DNA of 64,000 nucleotides from Phytophthora quininea (taxonomy: Eukaryota; Oomycota; Peronosporomycetes; Peronosporales; Peronosporaceae): positions 248,001 to 312,000 of the forward strand of contig JAAVTG010000581.1 in the NCBI GenBank assembly GCA_011947345.1. The letters run 5' to 3'. A program made the position numbers and the translations under genes. The notes under the pieces were generated by a model. That model saw nothing but the letters and a program-made list of their open reading frames with translations. It searched no databases and had not been told where the DNA came from. This document shows positions 1 through 11,587 of the stretch, piece after piece (the stretch's first letter is position 1; each line of letters begins with the position of its first letter).

Positions 1-480
1 GGGGGCAGTGGCGCTACGATTCTTGGAGGAGATGGCGTTGCTGCTGCTGGGCGGCCGCTCCAAGTTCATGGAGGGGAGGCCGCCGACGTATCGGTGCGCG
101 CCTCGTCGCTGCTGTCCGGCGCAGCGGGGGTTTGCGGATGGAGAGCTGCTCGCGACTCGCGGGCAGCGCACCGAGTGTACTCGAAATTGCCATTCAGCGC
201 TCGCTTCGCCTGTGGCTGCAGAGGCTCTGGCGAGATGCGAGCGGCTGGATGGGGAGGCAGAAGCGCGAATGAATTGCCGCGTCCACCTGCTGTCAACTCC
301 CGCGCGGGCAAGGAAACGTCGATAGAGTGGGCAAGAGCGCACCAGGCCGCGGCGGGCGGGGTGTCGTCCTGGGAGTCGGCTTCTTGCTTCGCGTGCGTGC
401 GTCACCTGCAATGGACTTGTGCGGTCTCGACGCTTCTCGAAGGATTAACCCTCATTCAAAACGGTTTAATAAAGGTTAAC
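1..480. other. GC-rich left edge, no gene recognised
   Basis: This stretch is GC-rich and open in several frames on both strands, but no translation shows a recognisable domain, signal peptide or family motif. It differs in composition from the AT-richer repeat sequence that begins around position 480. It could be the edge of a host gene continuing outside the window or host DNA into which repeats inserted. No function is assigned. Confidence 0.3.
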
Positions 481-654
481 CACTTCTTCCAGGATGTGGA
501 GCCATAGATTGCGCCAGTAGTAACGAATCTCGGGGGTGATGGGCAAATGGACGATGTTTATTTTTGAAATGGATACACTATTACGACCTTCCCTTCCTAA
601 AACATGACCGACGAAATGGACGTGGATGCAGCTAACGCGACCGAGCTTCAGCAC
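466..654 (-). pseudogene. possible gypsy reverse-transcriptase fragment
   Basis: On the minus strand a short frame reads FVGHVLGREG, close to the FLGHVVSxxG motif that follows the reverse-transcriptase palm in Ty3/gypsy polyproteins. The flanking residues fit the family poorly and no catalytic motif is present, so this is at most a degraded scrap. It lies just left of an LTR-like sequence. Chance resemblance is possible. Confidence 0.22.
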
Positions 655-807
655 TCAGTCATAGGCGTTATGATCCGCCACGAGGCATCACGACCTGTAA
701 GCACGATAAAGCAGCACAAGAGTAAGCAGGATGATTTTCTCGATGGTGTGCCAAGGAGAAGTTTTGGATGGATCACTTGTGTACGAACCAAAGCTGGTAG
801 ACTGTTG

Positions 808-2049
808 TGGCGAAGCTCGGTGAGAATTTTGCACCCAGGGGGTGTACAGTGGCGCGACCCAAAATGGACTGGTATGCGGGAGTAGCGGTTCCAGAAGGCC
901 CTTGAGCGTCTGGAGCCGTTGCCGTGTACCTTGTGTGCAATCCCTAAGGGTTCCAATCGCTGGACTCAACGACCAGAGAGGACACCTGCTCAGGATACAG
1001 GTAACGGGTAGGTTAGTACTGCGGTTTGGGAGTTCCCCGAACGCGCTTGCTACAGAGAGCGGGTTAGAAGAGTTAGAAGGCGGTTTGTGATAGCACTCCA
1101 GGACCACACAGCCAAACCTGTACAAGATAACAAATTAACAATATAGAGTTTGATACCGATATGCAGCCACCACTTATTCTTTTGGACCATTGGGTGGTGG
1201 GTCTTCGTCCAGGATCGATGGGGCGTATGCGGTTCGGGACACCTGGAAGGTCTCGAACACCCCGACGTTCGCGCACCAGCTCCTCGCGGAGCAGCAGATA
1301 CAGCGCTCGGTTACAAAGCTTATGTCAGTCGATTCACAACGCAGTTAGTGTCAACGCCCTGGTGGTCACTGCTATCCAGCCACACAAGATGGTCAGGTCA
1401 ATATGAAATGGGTGACGCTCGGATGTACCGACGGCCCAACTAGGATATGGAATGGGTCGGGGTCAATCCAGGAGCAACACGCCCTCAGAACTTCCCCTTC
1501 CCAACTGGACTTGAACACGGGGGAAGCTCCACGCGAGGCTAGTCCCTAAACCAAGGTGCCCTTAACGCCTAATTCGGCCTCCGCTTCCTCGCAGCACTTG
1601 AGCACTTAGGGGAAAATCGAACTCTGTTAAAACCTCATACAAACTAGCTATGCAATACTAAGTACGAATCTTGAACAATCTTCTGACAATATCTTGACTT
1701 GAATATGGACGGCGTAAGTGACTTGGTCCGACTATGGAGTAATCACTGGGTGCGCAATCCTGGAGCATCTCCATTGCTCAATGGGGGTCAAGTTTCCCAA
1801 ACGGGTGACCCCTCGCAACTTCAACTCCAGGCACTCCACATCACTCGCACTGGGGATTGATTCTTGACCTGATGTTTGTGTAGGGACTTCCACGACTTCA
1901 TACATCCGGAATCACGGTTCAGGGATTGGTCATCCTGGAACGCCAATCTACGTCCAGGATACCGAATCCGGTTCCAGAGTCCTAGTGTATCGGAAATCCA
2001 TCTTCATTAAGCGTAGCTATTTCTGGGAAATATAGTGTGTTGTACAACA
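808..2049 (-). repeat. diverged LTR related to the LTRs of the young gypsy element
   Basis: The segment starts TGGCGAAG and ends TGTACAACA, giving TG...CA ends. It is collinear by eye with the 4094-5853 LTR: the first 60 bases, a block around 950 matching 4260, a block at 1290 with GCGCACCA and CTCGCG, and a conserved block near 1400-1450 with AATATGAAATGGGTGA and GATATGGAATGGG. It is shorter (about 1.24 kb) and much diverged. I see no matching target-site duplication, so it may be one LTR of an element extending left or a rearranged remnant. It has none of the GCGTCCAAG words of the young element but at least six TCCAGGA/TCCTGGA words. Confidence 0.6.
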
Positions 2050-2374
2050 CGTGCTTTGTTGGGGCAGACTGGGTCTTGAGAGCCTATAGCGTCACACTCA
2101 TCGTGCGCTTTGGGACCAAGGCTACACAAGTCACAGAGGGGATACGTTCCCTCAATGTGATTTCCACCCACTCTTGAGCACTTGCTGACGGACGAGGTGC
2201 GGCTTCAGACCGAGCATCCAGTGCGTTTCGGGGATCACATACTCCCGATGCAGGCTTCCGAAACCTAGGGACCATCTTTGGTAAGACTTCCGCCACAGTC
2301 TTGTCCCAACCAGTCGCTCGTCTCCACAACCACTCATCCACTAAGTTAAAATCCAACCAATCACAGCGCGGGGA
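2050..2374. other. unassigned sequence between LTR and Crypton remnant
   Basis: A minus-strand frame of about 90 codons (2084-2356) is open but lacks an ATG start and any recognisable domain. It may be internal sequence of the neighbouring LTR element or the 5' flank of the Crypton. No function is assigned. Confidence 0.3.
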
Positions 2375-3636
2375 TTGCTACCCTTAGAAAAATCCAAATC
2401 AGCATTACCACACTATCCCGACAACTACGTGATCCCGCGCGGTAACAAACGGAAGAAGGCGGAGGATGACACTACACTCAGACAGAGTTACGAGGCTGTG
2501 GACGCATATGTCAAAGCAATTGTTGATCTGTACCAGTTTCAAAAGTCGATAAAAATGAGTCAATATCCACACTCGAGGGGTAAAGCGCTGAAGAGCTTAG
2601 TGGACATGCTGCGCCGGAACGAGAAGAAACACAAGATTGAAACGTACGCTGAACGAGGCTTAGGAGTAGTGCTTGATGGATGCAATCTTGACGACACGAA
2701 GGAGCTCAGCATTTTCTGGTTATCACGGACGACGTCTGTGGCGGTATGGAGTCGCGCGGATTTCTTAATTGAACATGCTGCAACGGCTAGAGGAGAATCG
2801 CGGAGGCTCATACAGTTTCCTGACATGGTTGTACTTTCACTGCCTAATGAGGGCATCCAACTCTGTACGCCACTTGTGGTAATCATACGTAAAGAAAAAA
2901 GCGATCAAGTGGGCCGAATTGAATATGGTGCAACAATGTGAGCCAAGAAGGTGTTGCTCTGCCCATTGAATGCTTTGGCAATGTATTTGTTTTGGCGCTG
3001 GCATGTAGATTTACAGCCTTTTACGGATTTTACTGATCGTAAACTGTGGTATGATATTCGTTTGCACAAAGGAAAATCACCGACACGCGATATTGCGTAT
3101 AACACGCAGCTTGAAGGGGTGAAGGCTGGTTTCACTGCGTGTGGGATTGATACTTCCGTTTGAACGCATGCCAATCGCGGGTCTGGTGCTAGGCTAGCAG
3201 AATACAAGGCGCAGACGAGAATCAGATTCGACGTGCTGATAGGTGAAATGAAGAATACACGGAAAGCTGTTACCTCACTACATTGCCGCAAAAGGCAATG
3301 TGAGCGCTGGCAGATTTCTCGACCAAAGGCGGTGGTTATTGGTTAGGTCGTGCCTCGATAACATCAGATGACGATTTACAGAAAATGGTTTTTCCTGGTT
3401 TGGAAGCTGCTGCAGCTAAACAGCGCGAGTCAGGTACCAGGAAAATAGCAGCAAGTAGATTTATTGAGCTGATACATGACTTAAAATGTGTACTTCTTCA
3501 AGACTCGGTAGAGCTCCGCAAACTGTTCCCTAGCCACCTTCTTTGGCAAGAACCTGTCTTCACGACGGACAAGTACTCAGAATTTGAATTGGTAATATCG
3601 ACATCCTTATCAGCAGATCAACCCCAAGACCATTGA
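2375..3636 (+). pseudogene. decayed Crypton tyrosine recombinase, copy 1
   Basis: The reading frame is collinear with the better preserved copy at 30.0-32.0 kb. It has the N-terminal SAM-like region (AYVKAIVDLY, followed by YPHSRGKALKSL), the block around LCPLNALAMYLFWRW, the catalytic-region block THANRGSGARLAE (active-site His and second Arg), and a C-terminal block with FIELIHDLKCVLLQ that matches the same part of copy 2. In-frame TGA codons at 2939-2941 and 3161-3163 and a frame change between about 3250 and 3390 break it. The catalytic-tyrosine region is scrambled and the GCR1_C tail is missing, so it cannot encode an active enzyme. Cryptons are DNA transposons moved by a tyrosine recombinase. 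Confidence 0.7.
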
Positions 3637-4093
3637 CACGACGCGATTCTGCCGTTGTGCGGCTGCCCTCGAATCTGACCTCTGATTGGTCGGATGCTAT
3701 CAACGGTGGGTGTCAGGTTGTGGAGTTCAACTTGAACCCGGGGAGTGACGCGGGCGGTCACCATAGTGACCCAGAACACTTTGACTTGAACCAAGACAAC
3801 TGAGTCCAGATCCAGGGAGAACTAATGTGTTTTACCGTGGAACAGAAGTTTTGGACCTGGACCACGTCATGTTGTCAAGTTATAAGGGTTTCCCAGTTAT
3901 CAGCACCTGGATAGGAAGCTATGTGGGATAGAAACCTATGATGATTCAGGCTCACATAGTCGCCTCCAGTGTCCATGAGCCAGGAGCCACCTGGATCAGT
4001 CGTCACAAGTAATACCTGGATTATGGCACCTGGATCATGTTACCTGGATCGGGAGTCACCCGAAATTGGTACTCTGAAAGCAAGATGTTTCTG
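3634..4093 (+). repeat. older gypsy LTR fragment, cut by the young element
   Basis: It begins TGACACGACG and matches the reverse complement of the right end of the solo LTR at 35113-36134 over at least 130 bases, including ATTCTGCCGTTGTGCGGCTG-like and GGGGAGTGAC blocks. It stops abruptly where the next LTR begins at 4094, so about half of the roughly 1-kb LTR is missing. It contains five CCTGGAT words in its last 190 bases. Confidence 0.6.
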
Positions 4094-5853
4094 TGGCGAA
4101 GGCCGATGAAACTTTTCGCCCAGGAGGTGTTTGTATAGCGGCACCGCGGACGGTGAAGCTCGTAGCCTAGGAGAACCTTGAACGAACTCGAGAAGGAAGG
4201 TTGGGCGCAGATCAGTAGTCGCCAATCTGCGTCCAAGGGTCCTTTGGCGTGTGACCTTGTGGCAATCCCTGTGGGTTCGATCGCTGGATCTGGCGGACCG
4301 GATTTACCACCAGGCAGTCTTGGTTCAGTGGTCGGACTTGGAGAACTTGGTTGGGGACTCGACCACCCTTGGACGCACTTCTGCGGCGAAGGTGACGAGG
4401 TGGGCCTTGACTGAGGAGAAACTCCTCCACGTAGAACCAACAATACAAAAGAGTCCGATGTCCGTCTCTTATTCTTTGAGACCCTTGGACGGGGGTCTAT
4501 AGCCGAGTAGATTCAGGAATATGCGTCCAAGACACTCGGGTCACCTTGGACACTCCTTGACGAACGCGCACCACCCTCTCGCGAGGGAATACACTTGGCC
4601 CACTGGCCTTCACACTTGTAACCTTCCGGAGCCCGAGAGTACTCTGGCCAACCTAGGCCCTCTCTTGATCCTTGAACGCAGTTCCGATTCCGGTTTGCCT
4701 TTGTACGCTAACTGCTAGCGCGCACTTGGGAGGGTGAATATGAAATGGGTGATCGCCCACGGAGAAGACGGCCCAACTGGGATATGGAATGGGGAACCCT
4801 CGGCGCAAGCCTAAGATCCCCTACCCAACTTGACTTGACTTTGACGGGTGGGGAGCTCCGGCGACGCTGGGGCCGTCTTGTCCTTCAAGCCTGCACGCAG
4901 TCTATCAGGAAACCTGCTTCGAAGACCACTTCGGGGTTTCAAGGCAAATCGAACTCTCTGTTTGTTTTATCTAAGTCTTCTCTGGCGTCCTACGTGTCCA
5001 GGATTCTGGGTACAAATCAGTCTTATACAGACATCTTGATCTTAGTATAGTGGGGAACCTGTCGACTCGACACTTCCACTGGATTCTTGCCCGAAGGTCA
5101 ACTTGGCGCAATCATTCCACACAAACTGGCTTCTTAGGAACAAATGTGCGTCCAAGGCTCAGGTCAATTGAGGCCTGGACGCGGGTTGGGCTTGGACGCC
5201 TGTGCACTCCATAGTAGTCGACACACATAATGAACTCCATATAACTGCATGTGGGGCCAATGGTCAATTCTATGCCTGGACGAATATGCGTCCAAGGGTC
5301 ATCATGGACCTTGGGCGCACTTGGTGTACAGTAGACTTGGAATTCGTATGTCGACGTATGGAGCGCAATGTGCGTCCAAGAGTCATCGTCACATTGGACG
5401 CACTCGTGTCGGCATAGTCTTGGAACTTGTATGTGAACATCTTGGAGACACAATGTGCGGGCAAGGGTGGCCTGGTGTTCACTGCGGGTGCGGCGGAGTC
5501 TTTTATCGCAGCAGTTAATTCTGCGACCAAGGCAGGGACAGGTCGCACACACGGATACGTTCCGTGCGGCGATTTGACCTCTTCGATGAGGCGACCTGTC
5601 TTCACTGTGAGGGTGGCCAGGACTGAGTGCAAATCCGTGTCCAAGGGTGTATTCGTATCACCCTTGCGCGCACTTCCCAGCCTATAGACATCTCCTTGGT
5701 AGACCTCCCGCGTCCAGCGCAGCTGCGCCGAAGCCTACTCTCACTTGTACGCACTTGTAACTGCTCGTTCAAATATTCAAACTATCCAATCACGTGCCGT
5801 CATTATGCGCCCAGCGCATCCCATAGAAAAATATCCAGTTTCACATCGTGTCA
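4094..5853 (-). repeat. 3' LTR of the young gypsy element
   Basis: It is a direct repeat of 19976-21755. In element orientation it starts TGACACGATG and ends CTTCGCCA, giving canonical TG...CA ends, 1,760 bp long. It holds about nine copies of GCGTCCAA in either orientation, including inverted pairs near 5288/5311 and 5372/5394. No protein-coding frame in it looks real. Confidence 0.93.
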
Positions 5854-5865
5854 ACCGCCCCTTCC
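5854..5865 (-). promoter_or_regulatory. polypurine tract
   Basis: In element orientation the bases directly before the 3' LTR read GGAAGGGGCGGT. This near-uninterrupted purine run abuts the TGACACG start of the LTR, the expected place for the plus-strand primer of reverse transcription, and it confirms the minus-strand orientation. Confidence 0.75.
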
Positions 5866-6072
5866 GGACATGGCTGTCCAGAGTCGAATCTGCGTTCAAG
5901 CTAGCAGACCATGTCAGGAACCATCAATCAATCGAAGCTTGGACCCAAACTGCCGGGTCTCCGCTTCTTTCTGCGCCCTTTCTCCCAGGCACGTGAGACT
6001 CCAACTGCCGGATCTCACAATCGAAGCACTGAGCGCATTCAGCGCCATTCCGTAAGCCCTCAGCTCACAACA

Positions 6073-9000
6073 ATGAGCGAAGAAGCCGAGCCTCTCGCTC
6101 TCACAAGCACCACGACTCCTGCGGACACCTCGGCCTCTGAAAACACCTCCACAACGGGCGCTGCACTGTTTGCGCTGCGCAAGGGGCCATCCCCAAGGAC
6201 ATCATCCTCCCGGACGACGCTGACGATGTTGGTGACAACAGCGAGTGCGAGTGGCAGCCTGAGCAGCCACTGGAGGGCGCGCCTTCTGCTGACGTCGACC
6301 TACAGGCTAGCACAGCCCCCGCCCCCGAGACTTCTCTTGCAGCCGAATCCAAGACCGAGGACGAGGATGTCGGCGCGCCGATGGTCCTTCCGCCACCTCC
6401 CAGCGATGTCACGCGCTGGGTCACGCATGACGAGCTTTCTCCGCGTACGTTGTCCCGCATCGTCCCCATGTCTCGCGTGAAGCCGATGACTAAGTCAGTG
6501 GAGGAGGTGTTCTGGGCCGAGCCCCGGAGCACCTCACGTACTCCAGGATGGAGTTGATCGGCGTGCCAGCAACCTTGGACGCAGTTCGCCAAGGAGCTTA
6601 CCTGCGCGACGGATTCGGTGGACTACAGAGCATCCTCGCCTTCGAACCTCTCCTGCCGGCAGATTACCAGGACTTGGAGGAGATCGTCGGGCCGAATGTG
6701 CGTTCAAGCCTCCCGGAGCTGCGTCTTGAGTCCATCCAAGGGAGGGACCTCGCGGCAGTCATGGACGCACTCCCAACTCGGCGGGAAGTGGCCTCCATAC
6801 TGACCCGATTCACCCCGGACCGACTCGCTGAACGCACACTTAACTCCGTGACCGTCATTCGACGCATGTTGACACACTACCGGCAGATGCGTGCAAGCCT
6901 CGAGGAGAGTCCCCGAGCAGATCCTGTCCGGGGATCATCCAACTGCACAAGGAGAATGAAGCCATCCGCCGGGAGTGGGGTGCCATGTGCGCACACTGGT
7001 CCACCACCATTCGCCGCACACGGGCTGATTACGAGGGCAAGCTCGGAGACCTGCGCTCACAGTTCCGCGGGGTCGCCGAACAGCATCGCCGCGAAGAAGG
7101 GGCACTCCAAGAGGATATCACTGAACTCCAAACCCAGCTGTCCAAGACCAAGGCGGAGATTGCTGAGCTTGAGCGTCGTCTTCGCACTACGTCTTTGGAC
7201 GCGTTCGACCTCATGGACTTCTTGCAGGCGCACGCCCCAATCTTCGGTGACTGGAAGCGTCTTCACGATTTGCTGGAGCACTTCGTGGCCAAGACGACCC
7301 CTCCCGACTCTTGGAAGACCATCTTTCATGTCGTGAACAGTGACAACCCCAGCGCTCAGCCTCCACCATACCCAACTCGCGCTGAGCGGGAGGCTGCCCG
7401 CGGTACGGACCAGCAGTCTTCGGCGCACTCCACCCCAGGTGCCTGTACACCTGCTCACGGGTCCAGTCCTCTCTCGCCTGTGTCCAAGCCTGCATCTGGG
7501 TCTGCGTCCAAAGGTGCCACATCACCATTTGGGCCCAAGGCTCAGCATGGGAACAGCTTCATATTCCCGAGCAAAACATTCGCATCTCCTCCCCGGGGTC
7601 GCGAACTCCGTCTCCAATGGGCCATGCAGGCGCGCCCAAGCCATCATGAGGAAGTGAACAGGACTTCTCGCGACGTGCGTCTCGCTCCCAAGTTCTCCGA
7701 GAGCCAGGCTTGCGCTCGGGTCCCCGGTCCGTTCGAGTGGAGCAAGCTTCGTCGCGACATCCGCTGCCTGATGATGCTTGGGTACACACTGGACGACGCC
7801 GTATCCAAGTTGAAGGAGGACGACGTCGTACACCACCTCTTCTACTCCACGCCGCTCGCCGACATGCTCGCGAGCATGATGTATTGGGCGAAGTTGGACC
7901 GGACACCTTGGGCGCGATTCGTACCGGAGCCGTACTTCGTGGATGCCGCGACCCTGCTGGATACCATGATTCTTCGCGGAACGGCGCCGGACCCGTGGCC
8001 ACCCTTGGACGACTATCTGCATGACATCGCAGCAGACGCCCCTGTCTCTGGGGCCTCGGACAACGAGGCAGACTCCGACTTTGAGCGCCAAGACGAGGAC
8101 GAACCAGAGGAGGAAGAAGAGATAGAAAGGGCCTCAGACGGCGGGAGGGGTCGGCGAACTCGGATGAAGGTAGTGCCATCGAGATCTTGTCATCTGCGGA
8201 CAACCCTGCAGGCACACCCAGTCCTGAACGCAATTTCCCCGTCCGGCACTTGCCCGCTACCGGAAAACACGGGCGCAGCAACCTCGGCCCAGTCGGATCT
8301 TCGCCCAAGAAACAAAAAGTCTCCAGTACGCAGTCTGCGCCCAGGCCGTCTTCCAAACCTGCATCCACAGCCAAGCCCAAGGCGAAGGGTAAAGCGCGGG
8401 CGAAGTCTCTTCCTGTGTCAGCAAAGTCGGGCTCTGCGGAGAAAGCATTTGCGTCCAAGCCTCGCAAGAAGTCTCCTCTGGCCCAGATCGCGTACAAGGA
8501 TCTCACGCCAGAGCAGATGGTCACGGTCGAAACTCCTGACCGCAAGACTACCAAGTCATTCCGGTACTTCGGTGCACTGATGGCATTCTATGGTGACGAA
8601 CACAAGCAGACTCAAGGCTTCCCCGCATATCAGCCGGTCAAGAGTGAGATCCTCCTGTGGCGTCACCGCTGGAACCTGAAAGCATACAAGGCCCTGCTGA
8701 AGAGCAAGCCTTGGGCGCAGATGTTCAGGGAGCGCTCAACGCAGTTTTACTTCCACAAGATGAGCGACTTTGCGGGTAAGCCTGACATGCGGAGTGGTCT
8801 CAGCCGGTTTGTTCGCTACATGGAGCGGAACGCCCAGGCATACTGGGAAGTGACCCACTGGATCACAATGGACCTTGGGCGCAACGAGGATGCCGACGAC
8901 GACAGTAGTGAGGAGGCAGAAGAGCGTGCAGTGCGTGAGCTTGAACTCGAAGAAACCCGAGAACTGTACACCGAGCGCCAACAGCGCTATGACTCCGTAC

Positions 9001-9325
9001 GTCGCACGTCCAAGACTGCGGTCAAGGCTCTCCTGAAGATTCCGGACATGCCGGAAAGTATTCTCCAAGAGCCTGGCATTTGGACCTTCCCGCGCAAATC
9101 TGTCACTGGGTTCTGATGCCGTCCTCGAGCAATCCTCGTCACCCCGCGGCCAAGCTTGCGACCCAACTCGCAACCTTGGACAAGAAGGATCCTGCCCGCG
9201 TCCAGTGGAACTCGTGTGCTGATGATCATCAGCGCGTGCGGCACGTCCCTGAGTCTCTGCGTCGAAGAGTGCTCTCTGGGGATGACCTCAAGTACAACCT
9301 CATCCCTGGACACACCAAGCGTTAA
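6073..9325 (+). CDS. antisense accessory protein of the gypsy element, function unknown
   Basis: This frame of about 1,080 codons lies between integrase and the 3' LTR, on the strand opposite gag-pol. The ATG at 6073 begins MSEEAEPLALTSTTT. The frame changes near 6190, 6510, 6920, 8145 and 9090, mostly at G or C runs of three to five, and reading across each gives continuous, protein-like sequence ending at the stop at 9323-9325. It encodes an acidic, proline-rich N-terminus, a predicted coiled coil (ELQTQLSKTKAEIAELERRL) near the middle, a Ser/Pro-rich linker, an acidic stretch (EDEPEEEEEIE), a Lys/Arg-rich stretch like a nuclear localisation signal, and a Trp/Tyr-rich C-terminal region (KSFRYFGALMAFYGDE; TQFYFHKMSDFAGK). 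I recognise no known domain. Its position makes it part of the element rather than a host gene. Confidence 0.6.
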
Positions 9326-9845
9326 TGCGTCCAAGCTTCATCCGCGTCTCCTGGTCATGGCCTTGTCGTAGCGTCCCACATTAACACAATCAATGTCGGC
9401 GCTTGTCTGCATGTTCCACGTTCAGCCTTTACTGTGCACGTCCGTGATTGTAGACCATCCTCCATCATCGACCAAAGCCACACCAGCACAAGGCAGTCTG
9501 GCCGCACATAGGACCCTCATGTAGTAGCACAAGGTCCTGACTTCAATCCACTCTAGGTGCGTCCAACCTTCGTCACCGAACCCAAGGTGTGTTCAACCAT
9601 CATTGTACCTTGGACGCACAGTTGCGACCAATGTTCGCACAGCCGTCGGCGCACCCTTGTCTGACGTTTCTACGTCATCCTTCTGTCATCTCCACCCGAC
9701 CACGAAGCCACATAACATCTCCCGTTTCGAACACATCTGCGTCCAAGCCTCCATCGCGGGAATACAATAGTCCAACCACTTTCAAAGATAGTCAGTCGTT
9801 TCACATAAGCAGCGATCTGCGTCCAAGCATGCATGTCGGAAGACA
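9326..9845. other. non-coding spacer between two convergent reading frames of the element
   Basis: The antisense frame ends at 9325 and the integrase frame ends near 9846 from the other side, so this spacer holds both 3' ends. No gene is seen. It is dense in the element's short word: GCGTCCAA or its complement occurs near 9327, 9559, 9610, 9739 and 9819. Confidence 0.6.
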
Positions 9846-11534
9846 CTACAAGCCCGGATGATTGTCACCAGCCTGCATGGCCTGGAAGCGAGCTCTTGCT
9901 CTCGCCCCTTGGTTGAACTCATACAGGAGGGCGCCACAACTTAGTTGAGACGCTGGTAACCAATCAGGTTGATCGTATCCTTTCCACTTGACTTGGTATT
10001 CGCGGGTGCGTTTAGCCGTCCGGGTGCGCTTAACCCAACGTGCGTCCAAGATTCGTTCAATTTCGTACTCATCATTGGACGCATCTGGCTCCCAACTATC
10101 TTCTGGGAGTAGGGCCGCGTCGAAATCATCGTCGTCGGTCACTTCAATCCTTGTGGTTGGCCGCTTTGGGAACAAAGCTCTCGGCTTCAGCCTGCTTATA
10201 TGCACCCAAGGGTTCACACGGTAGCCAGTATCCTGGACCTGGAGCTTTACCCTGAAGTCGTCATGGATCTCGTCGATCCTGAACGGACCGTGCCACATGT
10301 GCGCAAGCTTCCGACTGAGGCCTGCCTGCACCTTGGGTATATACAGCCACACTGCGTCGCCTGGCTTGAATCCAGCCCTCATGCGTTCGGAAAGCTCGTG
10401 CCATTTCTGCGTCTGAGCTTCCGAGCGTTCTCGTTTGGCCGCCTTTTGCAAGTCTTCGGCGCAGGCCACCGCGTAACTGTAGTCCCGCTGCAGTTTCCTT
10501 CGCCACTCATACGCACTGCGTTCGTCCACCCCGGTGGGTTTGCGTCCAAGCATGGCCGACAAGGTACCTTGGGCATCCCAACCGTGTACAAGGTAGAACG
10601 GTGTGTCCAGCCGAGTTGCGTCGAATGATGTATTCAATGCGAACATAAGCCTCTCCGCATGGTCGTCCCAATCACTCTGGTCCGCTTCTGCGACGTAGGC
10701 TCTGACGCTTCTGATCACAGTTTGTACCGAACGCTCTTGCTGGCCGTTGGCCTGGGGTCGGTAAGCGAGGGTTGCCCGCTGCTTGCTGCCAAGCATCTCC
10801 CGAAACCGAGTGAACACCTCGCTCATGAACCTTGGATCCTGATCGTGCCGAATCATTGAGCTTGCGCCGAACCTTCTGAAGACGCACTCCTCATAGGCTT
10901 CGGCGACATCCTGCGCCGTTGTGGACGACATGGGCTTGCACATCACGAAACCTGAGAAGATATCCTGGAAGAGAAGTAAGAACGTATTTCCGCGTTCAGA
11001 CTTGGGCATGTGCGTGACAAAGTCCATGGAGACCACCTCAAACGGGCGAGCGGGTTCAATGTTCCCAGGTGACGGTCCAGGGTTGGGCGGCCGCCCCTTA
11101 GCAGAAGCGCAGTCAAGGCACTCCTTGACGAACACCTCCACATCTGCGTACATCCCTGGCCAGTAGAACTCTGAACGCAGTTTTTCATACGTTCGAGTGA
11201 TACCTTGGTGGCCACCTTGGAAATCTTCGTGCGCATAGTGAAGGATGTCTGGACGCAGTCCTTCGGGTACTACCAGCCTCAGCTCTGAACGCATATCACG
11301 CGGTCGACCTTGGGTAGGTGCGCTCAAGCGGTACAGGACCTCTCTTGAGTCCAACACGTACTGGTCAGCGACTCTCGCAATCTTCCTGACTTGGGCGCGG
11401 GTGAATTCCTCCACATCCCCTTTCAAAAAGTTCTTGATCTGCATCAAGTAGGTGTCCCCATCTTGATGGACCTTGATTCGTCGCCATCTTTCTGTTTGAT
11501 ATTCGAGCGGCCCCATCGGCACGCTTGTGCTCAC
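9846..11534 (-). CDS. gypsy integrase with C-terminal chromodomain
   Basis: About 560 residues form the 3' part of pol. The zinc-binding region has the HQGITRTYEKL ... FYWPGMYADV ... CLDCASAKG pattern. The catalytic core follows with Asp in VVSMDFVTHMP, Asp in IRHDQDPRFMSE and Glu in ANGQQERSVQTV. A GPF/Y-like segment (MWHGPFRIDEI) and VNPWVHISRLKP follow. The C-terminus is a chromodomain: YEIERILDAR, then REYQVKWKGYD, then SCGALLYEF. Integrase inserts the cDNA; chromodomains in chromoviruses can bind histone marks and steer insertion. This is the longest unbroken frame of the element. It is probably released from a Gag-Pol polyprotein. Confidence 0.93.
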   Translation of the reverse strand: MSTSVPMGPLEYQTERWRRIKVHQDGDTYLMQIKNFLKGDVEEFTRAQVRKIARVADQYVLDSREVLYRLSAPTQGRPRDMRSELRLVVPEGLRPDILHYAHEDFQGGHQGITRTYEKLRSEFYWPGMYADVEVFVKECLDCASAKGRPPNPGPSPGNIEPARPFEVVSMDFVTHMPKSERGNTFLLLFQDIFSGFVMCKPMSSTTAQDVAEAYEECVFRRFGASSMIRHDQDPRFMSEVFTRFREMLGSKQRATLAYRPQANGQQERSVQTVIRSVRAYVAEADQSDWDDHAERLMFALNTSFDATRLDTPFYLVHGWDAQGTLSAMLGRKPTGVDERSAYEWRRKLQRDYSYAVACAEDLQKAAKRERSEAQTQKWHELSERMRAGFKPGDAVWLYIPKVQAGLSRKLAHMWHGPFRIDEIHDDFRVKLQVQDTGYRVNPWVHISRLKPRALFPKRPTTRIEVTDDDDFDAALLPEDSWEPDASNDEYEIERILDARWVKRTRTAKRTREYQVKWKGYDQPDWLPASQLSCGALLYEFNQGARARARFQAMQAGDNHPGL

Positions 11535-11587
11535 GCCTTCCCTGGTCTTACTCCGCGTGACGGCTGCCAGAACCTTGGCCGCAGAAG

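Noticed and set aside
4021..5687. Several open frames of 60-146 codons inside both LTRs
   Set aside because: They recur in both LTRs, lack motifs and are explained by the periodic GCGTCCAA words; no evidence of translation.
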